Positions 1 through 9,900 of a DNA stretch of 64,000 nt are shown one piece after another (the stretch's first letter is position 1; each line of letters begins with the position of its first letter). Under the pieces are notes generated by a model, which was not told where the DNA came from, searched no databases, and saw nothing but the letters and a program-made list of their open reading frames with translations. This stretch comes from Halorarius halobius (GTDB taxonomy: Archaea; Halobacteriota; Halobacteria; Halobacteriales; Haloarculaceae), in the NCBI RefSeq assembly GCF_024298865.1, contig NZ_CP101161.1, positions 3,245,227-3,309,226 of the forward strand, given 5' to 3'. The position numbers were made by a program, and so were the translations under genes.

Positions 1-2
1 TG

Positions 3-767
3 ATCGAGCCAGTCACCATCACGCTCCCGGATGCCGGTGACCGCTACCTGTCGATGAACGTGCAGAACGAGAACCAATACGGGAAACTGTGCGTGTACGA
101 TCCTGGCGAGTACACGATTACACAAGACCTGACGGGGACTCGATATGCTGGCGTCGCGATTCGCATCTTCGTCGACCCGGACGACCCGGACGACGTGAAC
201 CAGGTCCGCCAGCTCCAAGACGAGATCGTCGTGGAACAGTCCTCGGCTGGCTCGTTCGAGGTGCCCAACTGGGACCGACAATCACTCGGCCAACTCACCG
301 ACGCGCTCAACACGGTCGTGGCCACGGTGGATGACTTCTCGGACGGGTATGGTTACGTCGACCAGGTCGACCCCGTGAAGTTCTTCCTCCTCTCGACGTC
401 GGGGTGGACCGGCGTTCCGCAGCCCTCGGACGCAATATTCTTCTTCAAAACCCCCGCCCAGAACGACGGCACGACACCACACCGACTCACCGTCGAGGAC
501 GTCCCTGTCGACGGGTTCTGGTCGGTCAGCGTCTACAACAGCGAGCTGTTCTTCGAGGAGAACGAGTACGACGCGTACTCGGTCAACAACGTGACCGCCG
601 AACCGAACGACGATGGGAGTGTTACGATCCACTTCGGTGGTGACCCCGACCAGCCGAACTTCCTCTACACGCCGGACGATTGGAACTACGTGGTCCGACT
701 CTACCAACCGCGAGAGCCGATTCTCGACGGGCGCTATCAGTTTCCCGAGCCACAGCCGGTCGAGTGA
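3..767 (+). CDS. DUF1254/DUF1214 domain protein, 3' part
   Basis: The reading frame is open from the first bases of the window, so the gene starts upstream and only its last ~254 codons are present. The protein is acidic. It has the family's opening pattern (a D-R-Y-x-S-M-N-V stretch near base 45) and its late signature, G-F-W-S-V-S-V-Y-N near residue 160 of the visible part, followed by a conserved N-Y-V-V-R-L-Y-x-P-R-E-P-I-L-D-G-R-Y ending. These are typical of the DUF1214 C-terminal domain. The biochemical role of the family is not established. No neighbour on the same strand is close; an IS right-end relic begins about 60 bases after the stop. Confidence 0.8.
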   Translation: MEPVTITLPDAGDRYLSMNVQNENQYGKLCVYDPGEYTITQDLTGTRYAGVAIRIFVDPDDPDDVNQVRQLQDEIVVEQSSAGSFEVPNWDRQSLGQLTDALNTVVATVDDFSDGYGYVDQVDPVKFFLLSTSGWTGVPQPSDAIFFFKTPAQNDGTTPHRLTVEDVPVDGFWSVSVYNSELFFEENEYDAYSVNNVTAEPNDDGSVTIHFGGDPDQPNFLYTPDDWNYVVRLYQPREPILDGRYQFPEPQPVE

Positions 768-825
768 GCACCCGTATGGATACCGGCCTCGACGCTTGAT
801 TCGGGTGTATTGCAACGGTATCAGG

Positions 826-918
826 CGTGAACCGCCTCGTGGTCACGCCCCGAGGAACTCGCCTTGCGTATACATATCACGGGGGATACCCGCGTCTTCA
901 GGCGCGGGAGGATGTCAA
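826..918 (+). mobile_element. IS200/IS605-type right-end relic
   Basis: It contains a hairpin-forming GC-rich stretch followed by a second palindrome (CCCGCG at 889-894, CGCGGG at 903-908) and ends in GGATGTCAA, with TCAA at 915-918. The same ending occurs at 13185, 23279, 26398 (intact element, other strand) and 29399. In IS200/IS605 elements this region forms the right end and the 3' part of the TnpB guide RNA. No tnpB lies upstream here, so this is a solo relic. Its terminal TCAA, read on the other strand, supplies the stop codon of the CPBP gene. A sequence very like 826-866 recurs at 62919-62960. Confidence 0.7.
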
Positions 919-1826
919 CTGTAGATTGCCTCCGGAATTCGGATGGACCCACGCTCGCGATACACCCATGCGGCGGCGAGCAGACAGACGATCCCGATCT
1001 GGACGATTCGGACCTCCAGATTCGCGGCCAGCGTGTTCCGCGTCACGTCGCCGATTGCGAGTATTTCGACAGTTCCCAAGGATTCTCCAGTCAGAACGGA
1101 GGTGGGGAAGCGGCCGAAGTGGATCCCGATCGGGAGTGCCAGGTCACCGGTGAGAAGATACGCGAACGCGAACATCGTCCCCGTGAGTGCGGCGTCGACG
1201 GCCACGAGAACGCTGCCACGATACACCACGTGCAACAGTCCGAACACTACCAGACTGCCGATGGTCGCACCGCCGACAGCAGCCCTCGTCGAAAGCCCAC
1301 GTGCGGCTAGCCCCGCTGCGAAGTTGTCGATCAGAATCCGTCGATAAATGACCTCCTCGTACACGTTCCCGAGGAGAAAATACCCGGTGAACACGGCCAG
1401 GACGGCAGCGACAACGAGTGGCTCCGCCGGGGACCGAACCCCTGCCGCCGCGAGATCGAGAGCACGAATCCCTCGGAGTTCGCCCCACCACCACGATACC
1501 AAAATCCCAAGCAGGGAGATACCCACACCGGCGGCGAACGTGCCAAGCCACTGGCTGTCGATACCGAGGCCGAAATCGCGGAGGGAGGGTCGTTCGAGGG
1601 TTCTCGCGGCGTAGACGCCGACGAGAATCATACCCACATACACACCCCCGATGAGACACCCATAAACCAGGAATTGGAACCCGGAGAGGTCGCCGCTCGT
1701 GCCGGGGATCACCTGTCCAACCACCTGGAGGGCACCCAGATAGACCACGACGCTGAGTATCGCCGGCAAAAGCCCCCTCACACTCGCGCGAATCCGGTCT
1801 GAATCAGCCTCTCGAAGAACGTTCAT
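915..1826 (-). CDS. CPBP family intramembrane metalloprotease
   Basis: Predicted integral-membrane protease of the CPBP (CAAX protease / bacteriocin-processing) family, 303 residues with about eight hydrophobic segments. The family motifs are present in order: the glutamate pair with arginine (E-E-V-I-Y-R, around residue 156), F-x-x-x-H (around 194) and a late G-I-H-F (around 235); these bind the catalytic zinc. The start is placed at the ATG at 1826, because the 24 residues possible upstream have no membrane character and run into the promoter region. Substrates are unknown; haloarchaea carry many paralogues. The stop TGA lies in the terminal TTGA of an IS605-type right end, so the last residue may differ from the pre-insertion protein. 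Confidence 0.88.
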   Translation of the reverse strand: MNVLREADSDRIRASVRGLLPAILSVVVYLGALQVVGQVIPGTSGDLSGFQFLVYGCLIGGVYVGMILVGVYAARTLERPSLRDFGLGIDSQWLGTFAAGVGISLLGILVSWWWGELRGIRALDLAAAGVRSPAEPLVVAAVLAVFTGYFLLGNVYEEVIYRRILIDNFAAGLAARGLSTRAAVGGATIGSLVVFGLLHVVYRGSVLVAVDAALTGTMFAFAYLLTGDLALPIGIHFGRFPTSVLTGESLGTVEILAIGDVTRNTLAANLEVRIVQIGIVCLLAAAWVYRERGSIRIPEAIYS

Positions 1827-2333
1827 TCGATCTGAACATATTTCTAGGCTGTTAATATAAACCTGTATATGGTCCAGAGACGGACGGCGGCGACCCATTG
1901 CCCGTCCGGAGCGCGCCGCACGGTGGTTCGCGGGTCCCTGTCTCGACGAGGTGACAGAAAGTCAAGGAGAAAGCCCACGACTTCAGTCGTGGGAGTAGTC
2001 ACGTCTCGATCAACGACCCGTGCGGATGGCAACCGATAGGCCGCGCCCCGGCACTCGCACCAGCATCTATCAGATACGATTCAAAATACGCGTTGAGCGA
2101 ATCCGTGCCGAATGGCCCGACACGCCTATATCTGCCCCACAGACACGCAAGCACCCACTCTGTGGCTCAATTCTCCTTTTGAAGCGGTTCTGGTAATATA
2201 TCAATTATTCGATAATACTTATGGCCGTTTCCGGTGACCCACCGAACGGGTGAATTGTCGAAATGGTCCCCACGCGACAGACCGACTGGACGTATCGACC
2301 GACGACCGCACACACGTTCCGGAGGGGTGACCG
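1827..2333. other. Intergenic region with IS left-end relic and promoter
   Basis: There is no credible gene in these ~500 bases. They contain a solo IS605-type left end (1962-2035), an AT-rich block at 2190-2225 with TATA-like sequence that probably drives the RND gene, and a strong ribosome-binding site (GGAGGGGTGA, 2321-2330) just before the ATG at 2334. The implied leader is about 100 bases. Confidence 0.5.
1962..2035 (+). mobile_element. IS200/IS605-type left-end relic
   Basis: The stretch reads AGAAAGTCAAGGAGAAAGCC, then a palindrome (CCCACGAC / GTCGTGGG) and a downstream stretch ending GATGGCAA. It aligns by eye with the left end of the intact element at 27780-27878 (read on the minus strand), which has GTCAAGGAGAAAGCCC, a palindrome and then CGTCCGATGGC. 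There is no right end or tnpB in the matching orientation nearby, so it is a solitary remnant. Confidence 0.6.
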
Positions 2334-4832
2334 ATGAGCGACGCGCTTCGGCGGCTGTTCGGGGCCGTCACCGAGCACAACCTGCTCGTAGTCCTGCTCA
2401 TGCTGGTGGTGACCGCGGGGGTCGCCGCGGGTACGATGCATCTTGAGTTGGGCCAGAGCGGGCCCCCGAGTGCCGACGACTCCGAGGTCGCCCAGAAGAT
2501 GACGTACATCCAGGAGAGCTACGGCACCGCCGACGGCAACGAGACGGCGACGAAACCGGCGGCCGTTTACGTGCGCTCGGAGGACGGGAACGCCCTCTCG
2601 AAGGCCGCGTTGCTCGACTCGCTGCAGTTCCAGACACAGGTCCGCGAGAACGCCTCGGTCGCGGCGGCGCTCGGTGACCGCGAGGTCATCGGCGTGGCGA
2701 ACCTCGTCGCGACGCGGGCGGCCGACGAGCGGGACCCGACGCTGGACCAGCAGATCGCCGCGCTCGAGAGTGCCAGCGACGAGGAAATCGAGCGGCTCGT
2801 CCGTGGAACGCTCCGCGAGGGCTCGCCGGCGCTCCGCCTGCTGCCCGACAGCTACGAGCCGGGGACGGCGACCGCCGCGAGCCACCGCATGGTGTTCCCG
2901 CTTGCCGACAGCGACGACCGGTCGGCCGCGACCGCGGCGCTCCACGAGACGGCGAGCGACCGACAGAAACTGGATTACTTCACCGCCGGCGAGCACGCCA
3001 GCGCCGACCGGACGGCGGCGTATCTCCGCAACACGATGGAGCTCATCGTGCCGGCCGCGCTCGCCATCATCCTCGCGGTGCTTGCCATCTCGTATCGCAA
3101 CTTCGTCGACGTCGCGGTCGGATTCACGGGCGTCGTGCTGTCGGTGGTGTGGATGTTCGGCATCCTCGGCTGGCTGCAGATTCCCGCGGGCGTGTCGGTC
3201 ATCATCGGCCCGGTGCTGATCGTCGGCTTGAGCGTCGACTACGGCCTCCACGTGTTCATGCGCTACCGCGAGCAGCGCGGCGACGACGAGGGCGTCCGCG
3301 AGCCGATGGCCCGCGGGCTCTCGTCGGTGACGGTCGCGCTCGGGCTGGTGACGCTGACCGCCATGCTCGGGTTCATGGCGAACGCCACCAGCCAGCTCAC
3401 GGTCATCCGGCAGCTGGCCGTTGCGATCACGCTGGGCGTCCTCTCGACGTTCGTCATCTCGCTGACGCTCGTGCCCGCGCTGAAGGTGACCATCGACCGC
3501 CTGCTCGAACGCGTCGGGCTCGACCGGCAGACCCAGCCGCTCGGCAAGCGCGGGCGGCTCCGCCCCGTCCTGCAAAGCGGCGCGACGCTCGCCCGCCGGG
3601 CGGCGCCGGTCGTCATCGTCCTCGCGCTCGTCGTGGGCGCGGCCGGTGCCGTCGCCTGGACTGATCTCGACCGGCAGTCGATCCAGCAGGGCCAGGGCGA
3701 CGTTGCCGAGTGGAAGCAGGACCTTCCGGGCCCGGTCGGCTGGGACGTCTCCGAGGCGTCGAAGCATCGGAGCTACGTCGACGACCAGTACCGGGCCGCC
3801 GACGAGGCCCAGCAGCCGCGCTCGAGCGTGCTGCTCGAGGGTGACGTGACCGATCCGTCGGCCCTCGACCGCGTGCAGGCCGTGCAGCAAGCAACTGGAG
3901 AGAGCAAGGTCGTGTATCAGCGTGATGGGGCCGCCGCCGTGCGGTCGCCGCTGACTGTTATCTCGGCCGTCGCCGCGGAGGGCGAAACGGTCGCCGAGAC
4001 CGTTGCCGCGGCCGACACGGATGGCGACGGCGTCCCGGACCGGAACCTCGAGGCGGTGTACGATGCCGTGTACGCGGCCGCGCCGGAGCGTGCCGGGCAG
4101 GTCATCGACCGCGAGGGCGGCGAGTACCGCTCGCTGCGGGTCGTCGTCCCTGTCGAGTCGGACGTCACCATCGCGGATCGCGCCGCGGGCATGCGGGCGA
4201 TCGCCGCTGCTGGAGATGGCGGTGCGGTGTCGGCGACGGCCGTCGGGAGTGGCGTGCTCCAGGAGATCCAGCTGTCGCGGACCGCCGACAGCATCCTGCA
4301 GACGCTGGTGATCGCGCTCGTGGCGGTGAGCCTGCTTCTGGTCGGCGTGTATCGGCTCCTCACCGGAAGCGCCTCGCTCGGGGCCGTGACCGCGCTGCCG
4401 ATCGTTCTGGTGTCGGCGCTGGTGATCGGCGGGATGTGGGTGTTCGACGTGCCGCTGACGCTGTTGACGGCGCTGCTGTTGAGTCTCGTCATCGGCATCG
4501 GCATCGACTACAACATCCACGTCAGCGACCGCTTCGTCCAGGAGCGCGAGCGCGGCCGGTCAGTTCAAAAGGCGCTCGTCGAGGCGACCACCGGCACCGG
4601 TGGGGCGTTGCTCGGGAGCACGTTGACGTCGGCCGGTGCATTTAGCGCGTTGCTGTTGCACCCGAACCCGCAGTTCGAGAACTTCGGGACGCTGGTCGTG
4701 CTCGCGATGGTCACGTCGTTCGTCGTGGCCGTGTTCGTCCTCCCGAGTCTGCTGGTGCTGTGGGCTCGATACGGTGGGCTGGGTATCGCTGTCGGGCCGG
4801 AGGTCGACGTGTCGGCGCAGGCCGACGACTGA
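2334..4832 (+). CDS. RND superfamily (HAE3/MMPL-type) exporter
   Basis: This is a large membrane transporter of the RND superfamily, 832 residues, the length usual for archaeal HAE3/MMPL proteins. It has the duplicated RND layout: a first transmembrane helix (about 15-35), a large extracytoplasmic loop, a cluster of five helices (about 235-400), another single helix (about 425-445), a second loop and a second helix cluster (about 645-820). Each cluster contains the conserved G-x-x-x-D-Y motif: V-D-Y-G-L-H near residue 305 and I-D-Y-N-I-H near 725. Family members export lipids, hopanoid-like compounds or drugs using the ion gradient; the substrate here is unknown. A GGAGG ribosome-binding site lies 8 bases before the ATG. 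It stands alone, not in an operon. Confidence 0.92.
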   Translation: MSDALRRLFGAVTEHNLLVVLLMLVVTAGVAAGTMHLELGQSGPPSADDSEVAQKMTYIQESYGTADGNETATKPAAVYVRSEDGNALSKAALLDSLQFQTQVRENASVAAALGDREVIGVANLVATRAADERDPTLDQQIAALESASDEEIERLVRGTLREGSPALRLLPDSYEPGTATAASHRMVFPLADSDDRSAATAALHETASDRQKLDYFTAGEHASADRTAAYLRNTMELIVPAALAIILAVLAISYRNFVDVAVGFTGVVLSVVWMFGILGWLQIPAGVSVIIGPVLIVGLSVDYGLHVFMRYREQRGDDEGVREPMARGLSSVTVALGLVTLTAMLGFMANATSQLTVIRQLAVAITLGVLSTFVISLTLVPALKVTIDRLLERVGLDRQTQPLGKRGRLRPVLQSGATLARRAAPVVIVLALVVGAAGAVAWTDLDRQSIQQGQGDVAEWKQDLPGPVGWDVSEASKHRSYVDDQYRAADEAQQPRSSVLLEGDVTDPSALDRVQAVQQATGESKVVYQRDGAAAVRSPLTVISAVAAEGETVAETVAAADTDGDGVPDRNLEAVYDAVYAAAPERAGQVIDREGGEYRSLRVVVPVESDVTIADRAAGMRAIAAAGDGGAVSATAVGSGVLQEIQLSRTADSILQTLVIALVAVSLLLVGVYRLLTGSASLGAVTALPIVLVSALVIGGMWVFDVPLTLLTALLLSLVIGIGIDYNIHVSDRFVQERERGRSVQKALVEATTGTGGALLGSTLTSAGAFSALLLHPNPQFENFGTLVVLAMVTSFVVAVFVLPSLLVLWARYGGLGIAVGPEVDVSAQADD

Positions 4833-4981
4833 CGGCCAGCTCGACCAGCCCTCTGAAGGCCGCGGCTGCCCCGCCTGTGCGGCCGAGATTCGGGGTAGTT
4901 TCGAGGATCGTCGGTTGATACGGCGGTCGAGGATGGCCGTCGTGCGCAGGGTCACGCGCGCTCTACTGGACCAACGTTCAC

Positions 4982-6211
4982 ATGGTGAGCCGCACAGAGT
5001 GCCACCTGTCGATGACTGACGCCCCCGATGCCGCTGCGGTGCCGGACGCACTCGTCGACCGCGATCAGTGGGTCTGCTGGCAGCGGCAGGACCGCGACGG
5101 AAAGACGACCAAGGTGCCGATCAATCCAGCAACCGGACGCTTCGGTTCCGCGACTGACGCGGATACGTGGAGTGACTTCGCCACCGCCCGGGAGCGCGTC
5201 GCGGATGGGACTGCCGCGGGCGTCGGGTTCGTGTTCACCGATGCCGACCCCTTCGTGGGCGTCGATCTCGACGACTGTCGCGTGCCAGAGACGGGTACGT
5301 TGACTGACGAGGCGGCGGCGATCGTCGACGAACTGGACTCGTACACGGAGGTGAGCCCATCCGGGACCGGCGTACATGTCCTCGTTGAAGGCGAACTGCC
5401 AGAGGGACGGAACCGGCATGGCGACGTCGAGTGTTACGAGACGGCGCGGTTCTTCACAGTCACCGGCGACCACGTCGAGGGCAGGCCGACCACCGTCGAA
5501 GCGCGGCCCGAGGCGCTAGCGACCGTCCATGAAACGTACGTGCAACCGGACTCGGCCGACAGGGAAGCGGAGACAGCGGCAACCGCCGCTGAGGAAGCCG
5601 CCGTGGATGACGGCACGGCGTCGAGTGAGGGAGGACGCCTCGACGACGGAGAACTGGTTGAACGAGCCAAAGCGGCGGCGAACGGCGACAAGTTCGCCCG
5701 CCTGTGGCGAGGCGACACGAGCGGCTACGAGAGCCACTCGGAGGCCGACATGGCCTTGTGCGCACTCCTGTCGTTCTGGACGGGCGGTGATGCCGAGCGT
5801 ATCGACCGGCTGTTCCGCCGGTCGGGGTTGATGCGCGAGAAGTGGGACGAGCAGCATTTCGCGGATGGGAGCACGTACGGCGAGAAGACCATCGAGCGGG
5901 TGCTACGGTCTGCAGACGAGTTCTACGCGCCCGACGGTGACGCGCCGACCCAGCCGGCGTCCGATGACTCGACGGAGTCTGTCCCGGACTCAGCAGCCTC
6001 TGAGACGGCCGCCCGGACCGCGTCGCCGGACGAGCATCGCGAAGCGCTACAGGAACAGGTGGAAGAGCTCCGCGCCCAAGTGGAGCGGCTGGAGCGCGAG
6101 AATCAGAAGCTCCGGGCGGCACTCGAGAAAGCGGAATCGGATGGGGATTCCGCTACGGCCGATGAGAATCGGTCAGGTTCGGGGTGGCTCGGATCGCTGT
6201 TCTCCAGGTAA
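4982..6211 (+). CDS. Primase-polymerase (NrS-1 pol-like) with C-terminal coiled coil
   Basis: This is a predicted replication protein of the archaeo-eukaryotic primase (Prim-Pol) type found on phages and plasmids. The N-terminal domain has the two metal-binding aspartates (G-V-D-L-D-D, D95 and D97) and the nucleotide-binding S-x-S-G-x-G-x-H motif (residues 125-132). Residues ~225-310 match the helix-bundle domain seen in NrS-1-like polymerases (conserved H-S-E-A-D-M-A-L, then C-A-L-L-S-F-W and R-S-G-L-M-R-x-K-W). A low-complexity acidic linker follows, then a coiled coil (about 345-390). No helicase domain is fused. The start may be the ATG at 4982 or the in-frame ATG at 5012; the second fits haloarchaeal N-termini better (M-T-D-A). 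Its place beside the coupling-protein gene suggests it primes or replicates the element. Confidence 0.82.
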   Translation: MVSRTECHLSMTDAPDAAAVPDALVDRDQWVCWQRQDRDGKTTKVPINPATGRFGSATDADTWSDFATARERVADGTAAGVGFVFTDADPFVGVDLDDCRVPETGTLTDEAAAIVDELDSYTEVSPSGTGVHVLVEGELPEGRNRHGDVECYETARFFTVTGDHVEGRPTTVEARPEALATVHETYVQPDSADREAETAATAAEEAAVDDGTASSEGGRLDDGELVERAKAAANGDKFARLWRGDTSGYESHSEADMALCALLSFWTGGDAERIDRLFRRSGLMREKWDEQHFADGSTYGEKTIERVLRSADEFYAPDGDAPTQPASDDSTESVPDSAASETAARTASPDEHREALQEQVEELRAQVERLERENQKLRAALEKAESDGDSATADENRSGSGWLGSLFSR

Positions 6212-6960
6212 CCAGATACATACGAGAACAGATATAACGGGGTGTTCGGGTGGCAAGACGACCGCGGACCGTGTTCCCGGTACCGGTATCGGAGACGGCC
6301 CGAGAACTGATGTTCAATCCCAGTTACAGGCGATATGCGACGTCAAATTCGGCGATAAAGGGGTTCGAGCGTGACTTCATACCCAGCCGGTCCCCCGCAA
6401 GATAACGTGTACAGTCTCCGCTGCGGAGGAACTAGGCTCAGGGAGCGAAACACTCGATACCAGGCGTCGCAAGCCAGTTCATTGGCATTCCAGCGTCGCA
6501 CGTGGGAATCCCGGCCCACCATTACAACCGTCGAGTACCCTCCGAATTGCGTTCAACTCCGGACGCAGTCGTGCGATTCGCCATTGCAGCGGCCCGGCGC
6601 CTCCGGACCCCAGATCGTTCGAGCCACTGGCATCCAGCGCGAACCATCTTCTTCGCCCCGATTTCGACAGGGACGACATCTCGGCCTCCCACCTCATGCC
6701 GGTGCGTCCTAGATTCGGTCACAGCCCCCTGAACCACGTTATCTTGCGGATATCGGGTCAGGGTTGAAAGCTAGCCACGCCCTCTAACCCCACCGCGACC
6801 AGTCGTCGACCCGATCCGACACGGGTCGGTCGACCTCTCAGAGAACGCACATACGCCGAGTCGCCGCACACGAGGTGCCCGGGAAGCGCCGCTTCACCTC
6901 AGGGATTCATCCACGATCGAAACTGCACGCTCCCCACCTAGGGCACCACTGCAAGCGCAC
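6212..6960. other. Large non-coding gap with a 15-bp inverted-repeat pair
   Basis: No reading frame here looks like a protein (the open frames lack acidic haloarchaeal composition). The main structure is a perfect 15-bp inverted repeat, CCGCAAGATAACGTG at 6395-6409 and its complement at 6735-6749, enclosing 325 bases. It lies between the primase-polymerase gene and the convergent coupling-protein gene, so an origin, a transfer site or a relic of an insertion are all possible. Confidence 0.45.
6395..6749. repeat. 15-bp perfect inverted repeat pair
   Basis: The arms are CCGCAAGATAACGTG (6395-6409) and CACGTTATCTTGCGG (6735-6749). The match stops at both edges of the 15 bases. No duplicated flanking sequence was seen, so a simple transposon is not supported. 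Confidence 0.6.
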
Positions 6961-9900
6961 TCACCAGGCGGGGTCAGCGGCCTCGAGCTGGCTACGGAGC
7001 CAGTCGAACGGATAGACCGCCGTCGCGCCAGCCGCATCCAATCGATACTGCTGGACCGGCGTGCTCTCGGAATACGACGTGTCGAGGCGGGGCTCACCGT
7101 CCGGCGGGTCGTTGAGCGCCTCGACCACCTCGCGGCCGGCCGAGTGGCTCAACACGATCCAGATTGCCTCCTCCGGATCGCAACTGGCCATCTTGTCGAA
7201 GTCCTCGGGCACCGCCTCGGCGACATCGTGGTTGATGCGCTCGACCTCACCCGTGACGACGATCTCGCCGTCGGCATCGAGGCCAGCCAAATCGAGCCGC
7301 TCGGCGGAGCCCGGTTCGGTCGAGTTCCCCGACTCGAGATCGTAGTACGCCTGCACCTCGACGACATTCGAGTCGGGGTCGGTGACGAACTCCTGCTCGA
7401 ACAGCTGTTCGCCGACCTCGACGCCCATGACGTGCTGGGTGGACTCGCCGAGATCACCCTTGCCGTGGCCGTGCGCGACGCCCCGACGATGATCGACGCC
7501 GATGACGTCGCGGCCCTCCGGCGTGACCGTGTAGAGCCGATGTGGGTAGTCGCCGTCGTGGCGGAGCAGTCCGGCCTCGAGCAGCTCGTCCACCGCCGCA
7601 GGGTCGATGTCGATGTACTCGCGGAGCCGAATCATGCTGTCGTGCAGGAGGTCGTAACAGGGCGCGTCGTAGCGGCGGCGATGCGCCCGATACACCGCCC
7701 GCAGGAACATGAGCTGAGCATCCGACCAGCCGGTCGCCGCGCGCTGCTCGCGGTCGAGCGGGAGGTTCACCTGACAGATGGGGATATCATCGGAATCGAC
7801 CTCCCCGTCGGGATGGCAGTCGACGGCGTCCGTCAGCCCGTCAGCCGTGGGCTCGTACCACGCCTCACACTCGGTGCAGACGATCCCATGCCGGTCCGCG
7901 TCGTACCGAAGCTGGCTCGGCAGGCGCGACGTGTACGGAAGCGCGGAGTCGACACGGGGGCGCCGCTCGTCGTTCGCCTCGGCCTCTGTGTCGTCACCGG
8001 GCGCCGTGGCGGCCTGCCCCTCGGCTGTCGTGCTCGGCAGCGCGAGCGGCAGCCCCATGCGCTCGCGAGTCCGCTCGATGCAGGAGCGCTTGCGGCTCTC
8101 GAATGCCACCTCGAGCGCCTCCGTGAGATCCTCGTCGCTCGCGGGATGCGCCGCGGGCGGGTCGGCGGAGACCAGTTCGAACGGCCGAGGAGAGGGCGCG
8201 CGGAACGGTGCCGCGGCGTCGACGAGCCACTGGCCGCGGTCCAGGCCTCGCAAGCGGGCGCCGACCGACGGCTGGGGCATGTCGTCGGTGGCCAGCCGCG
8301 CGGCGAGGTCGTCATCCTGACCGATGGGACCCGTGATGATGGTGCCGACATCGTTCAGCAACTCGCCGTACGCCCGGCGTGACTTCTGGCTGAGCTGGCC
8401 GGGGAACTGCATGGCCAGCGTGATCGCCAGGCCGAACGCGCGGCCCTGCGAGAGCAGGTCGGCCAGCAGGTTCGTCTCGGCGACGGTCGCCGCCTCCTCG
8501 ATATAACAGTTGACGAGCGGCGGGTCGTCCTGTCGGCTCGCTCGGCGCTTGCACGCGCTCCACAGCGTCGAGAGGACGGCCAGCGTGAGCGCCCGCTGCC
8601 CGCCCCCGCCGAGATCACCCATATCGAGGATGATGGTGACGTCCTCGTCGAGATACGCGGTGAAATCGAGCCGTGTCTCGCCTGGCTGTTCTGGCTGGGG
8701 CGCATCGCCATCGCCTTCGTCTGCGGCCGCCTCCGTGACGTGATTGAACAGCCGGGCGAGCCGGCGGTCGCGGGGCACCTTCTCGATGCGGGTGAGCACC
8801 CCGGACATGATGCTCCCGAACATGTCGTCGGTGTCGTGGACGACGCTCTCGAGTAACGATTCGATTCGGGCCTCCGAGACCGGCGGCGGCGACCGCTGGT
8901 CGCGCATCCGCTTGGCGGCGTCGTGTAACTCCTGGTGGCTGAACGCGTCCGCCCCGTGGACGGGGTCGAACAGCGCCTCGATCAGATACCCGATGACGTC
9001 CCGGGCGCGTTTCGCGTCGTCGTCCGTGTCCAGCAGGCCATCGAGCAGTTCGAGGTAGTGGTCGATGCGGCTCCCGATGGCCGTATCCCGTGGGATGCCC
9101 GCCTCCAGGTCGGCGCGAATGTCGAAGAACGTGAGCGCGGGGACGGTCCGTGCACAATCCAGGTAGTAGACGCCCTCGAGATCGCCATAGCGGGCGTAGT
9201 AGGCGCGGAGGTAGTCGGTGGCCATCCCGGCGCCCTTCGGGAGGACGAACACGTCGGCGCCGTCCGTGGCGGCCGCATTATCGAGCGCGGCGCGGGCCAG
9301 CGCCGTCGACTTGCCGCTGCCCGTGGGCCCGAACCAGGCGGTGTGGAGCGGCTGGAGGGCCGGCGGGAGCGCGAGGGGCTCGTCGAGCGCCTCGAGCGTC
9401 CCCAGGGTGAGACCCTCCGTCCGGTACGGTTTGAGGTGCTCGGTCGGTAGCGGCTGGAGCGCCGTCCGCTCGCTGGGCGTCGGCGCGACGGCCTGATGGG
9501 TCGCGTCAGGGAGCGAGTCGCCGCCGAACACGCAGAACGTCGCCGCCTCGCCCGGATCGGCGACGATCGCCGGCGAGCGGTTGGTCGTCCCGGGGAAAAG
9601 GGTGTAGGGGCGCATGTAGTTCATCGACGCGTGCTCGCGGTCGACGAGGTCGCGCCACGTCTCGTCGGGATCCGCGGTGACCGCGTCGACCGTGTAATGG
9701 CCGCCCCCCACGTGACTGAACGCGCTCGCGAGGGTCTCGCAGACGCGTTCCGGGCTCGTCGTCGCTGGCGGGGCGACTGTGGTGGCCTCCGTGGCCTGCC
9801 CGTCCGTGACGGTCGGCACGCCCTCCGTGTCGCCCGTGGTGTCGCTGGTCGCGTCCGTGGCCGGGCCGCCATCGGTCGCGGGCGCCGTGGCTGTGTCCTG

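Noticed and set aside
2234..2446. A 70-codon frame just before and into the RND gene
   Set aside because: Strongly basic and overlaps the well-supported start of the exporter, which has its own ribosome-binding site.
2205..4520. A 771-codon open frame on the minus strand
   Set aside because: It lies wholly antisense to the RND exporter gene, is very rich in R, H and D in a repetitive manner and has no family motif. Long antisense frames are usual in GC-rich haloarchaeal DNA.
7144..8382. A 412-codon frame on the plus strand
   Set aside because: Antisense to the coupling ATPase, which has clear Walker and VirD4-like motifs; composition is not that of a real protein.
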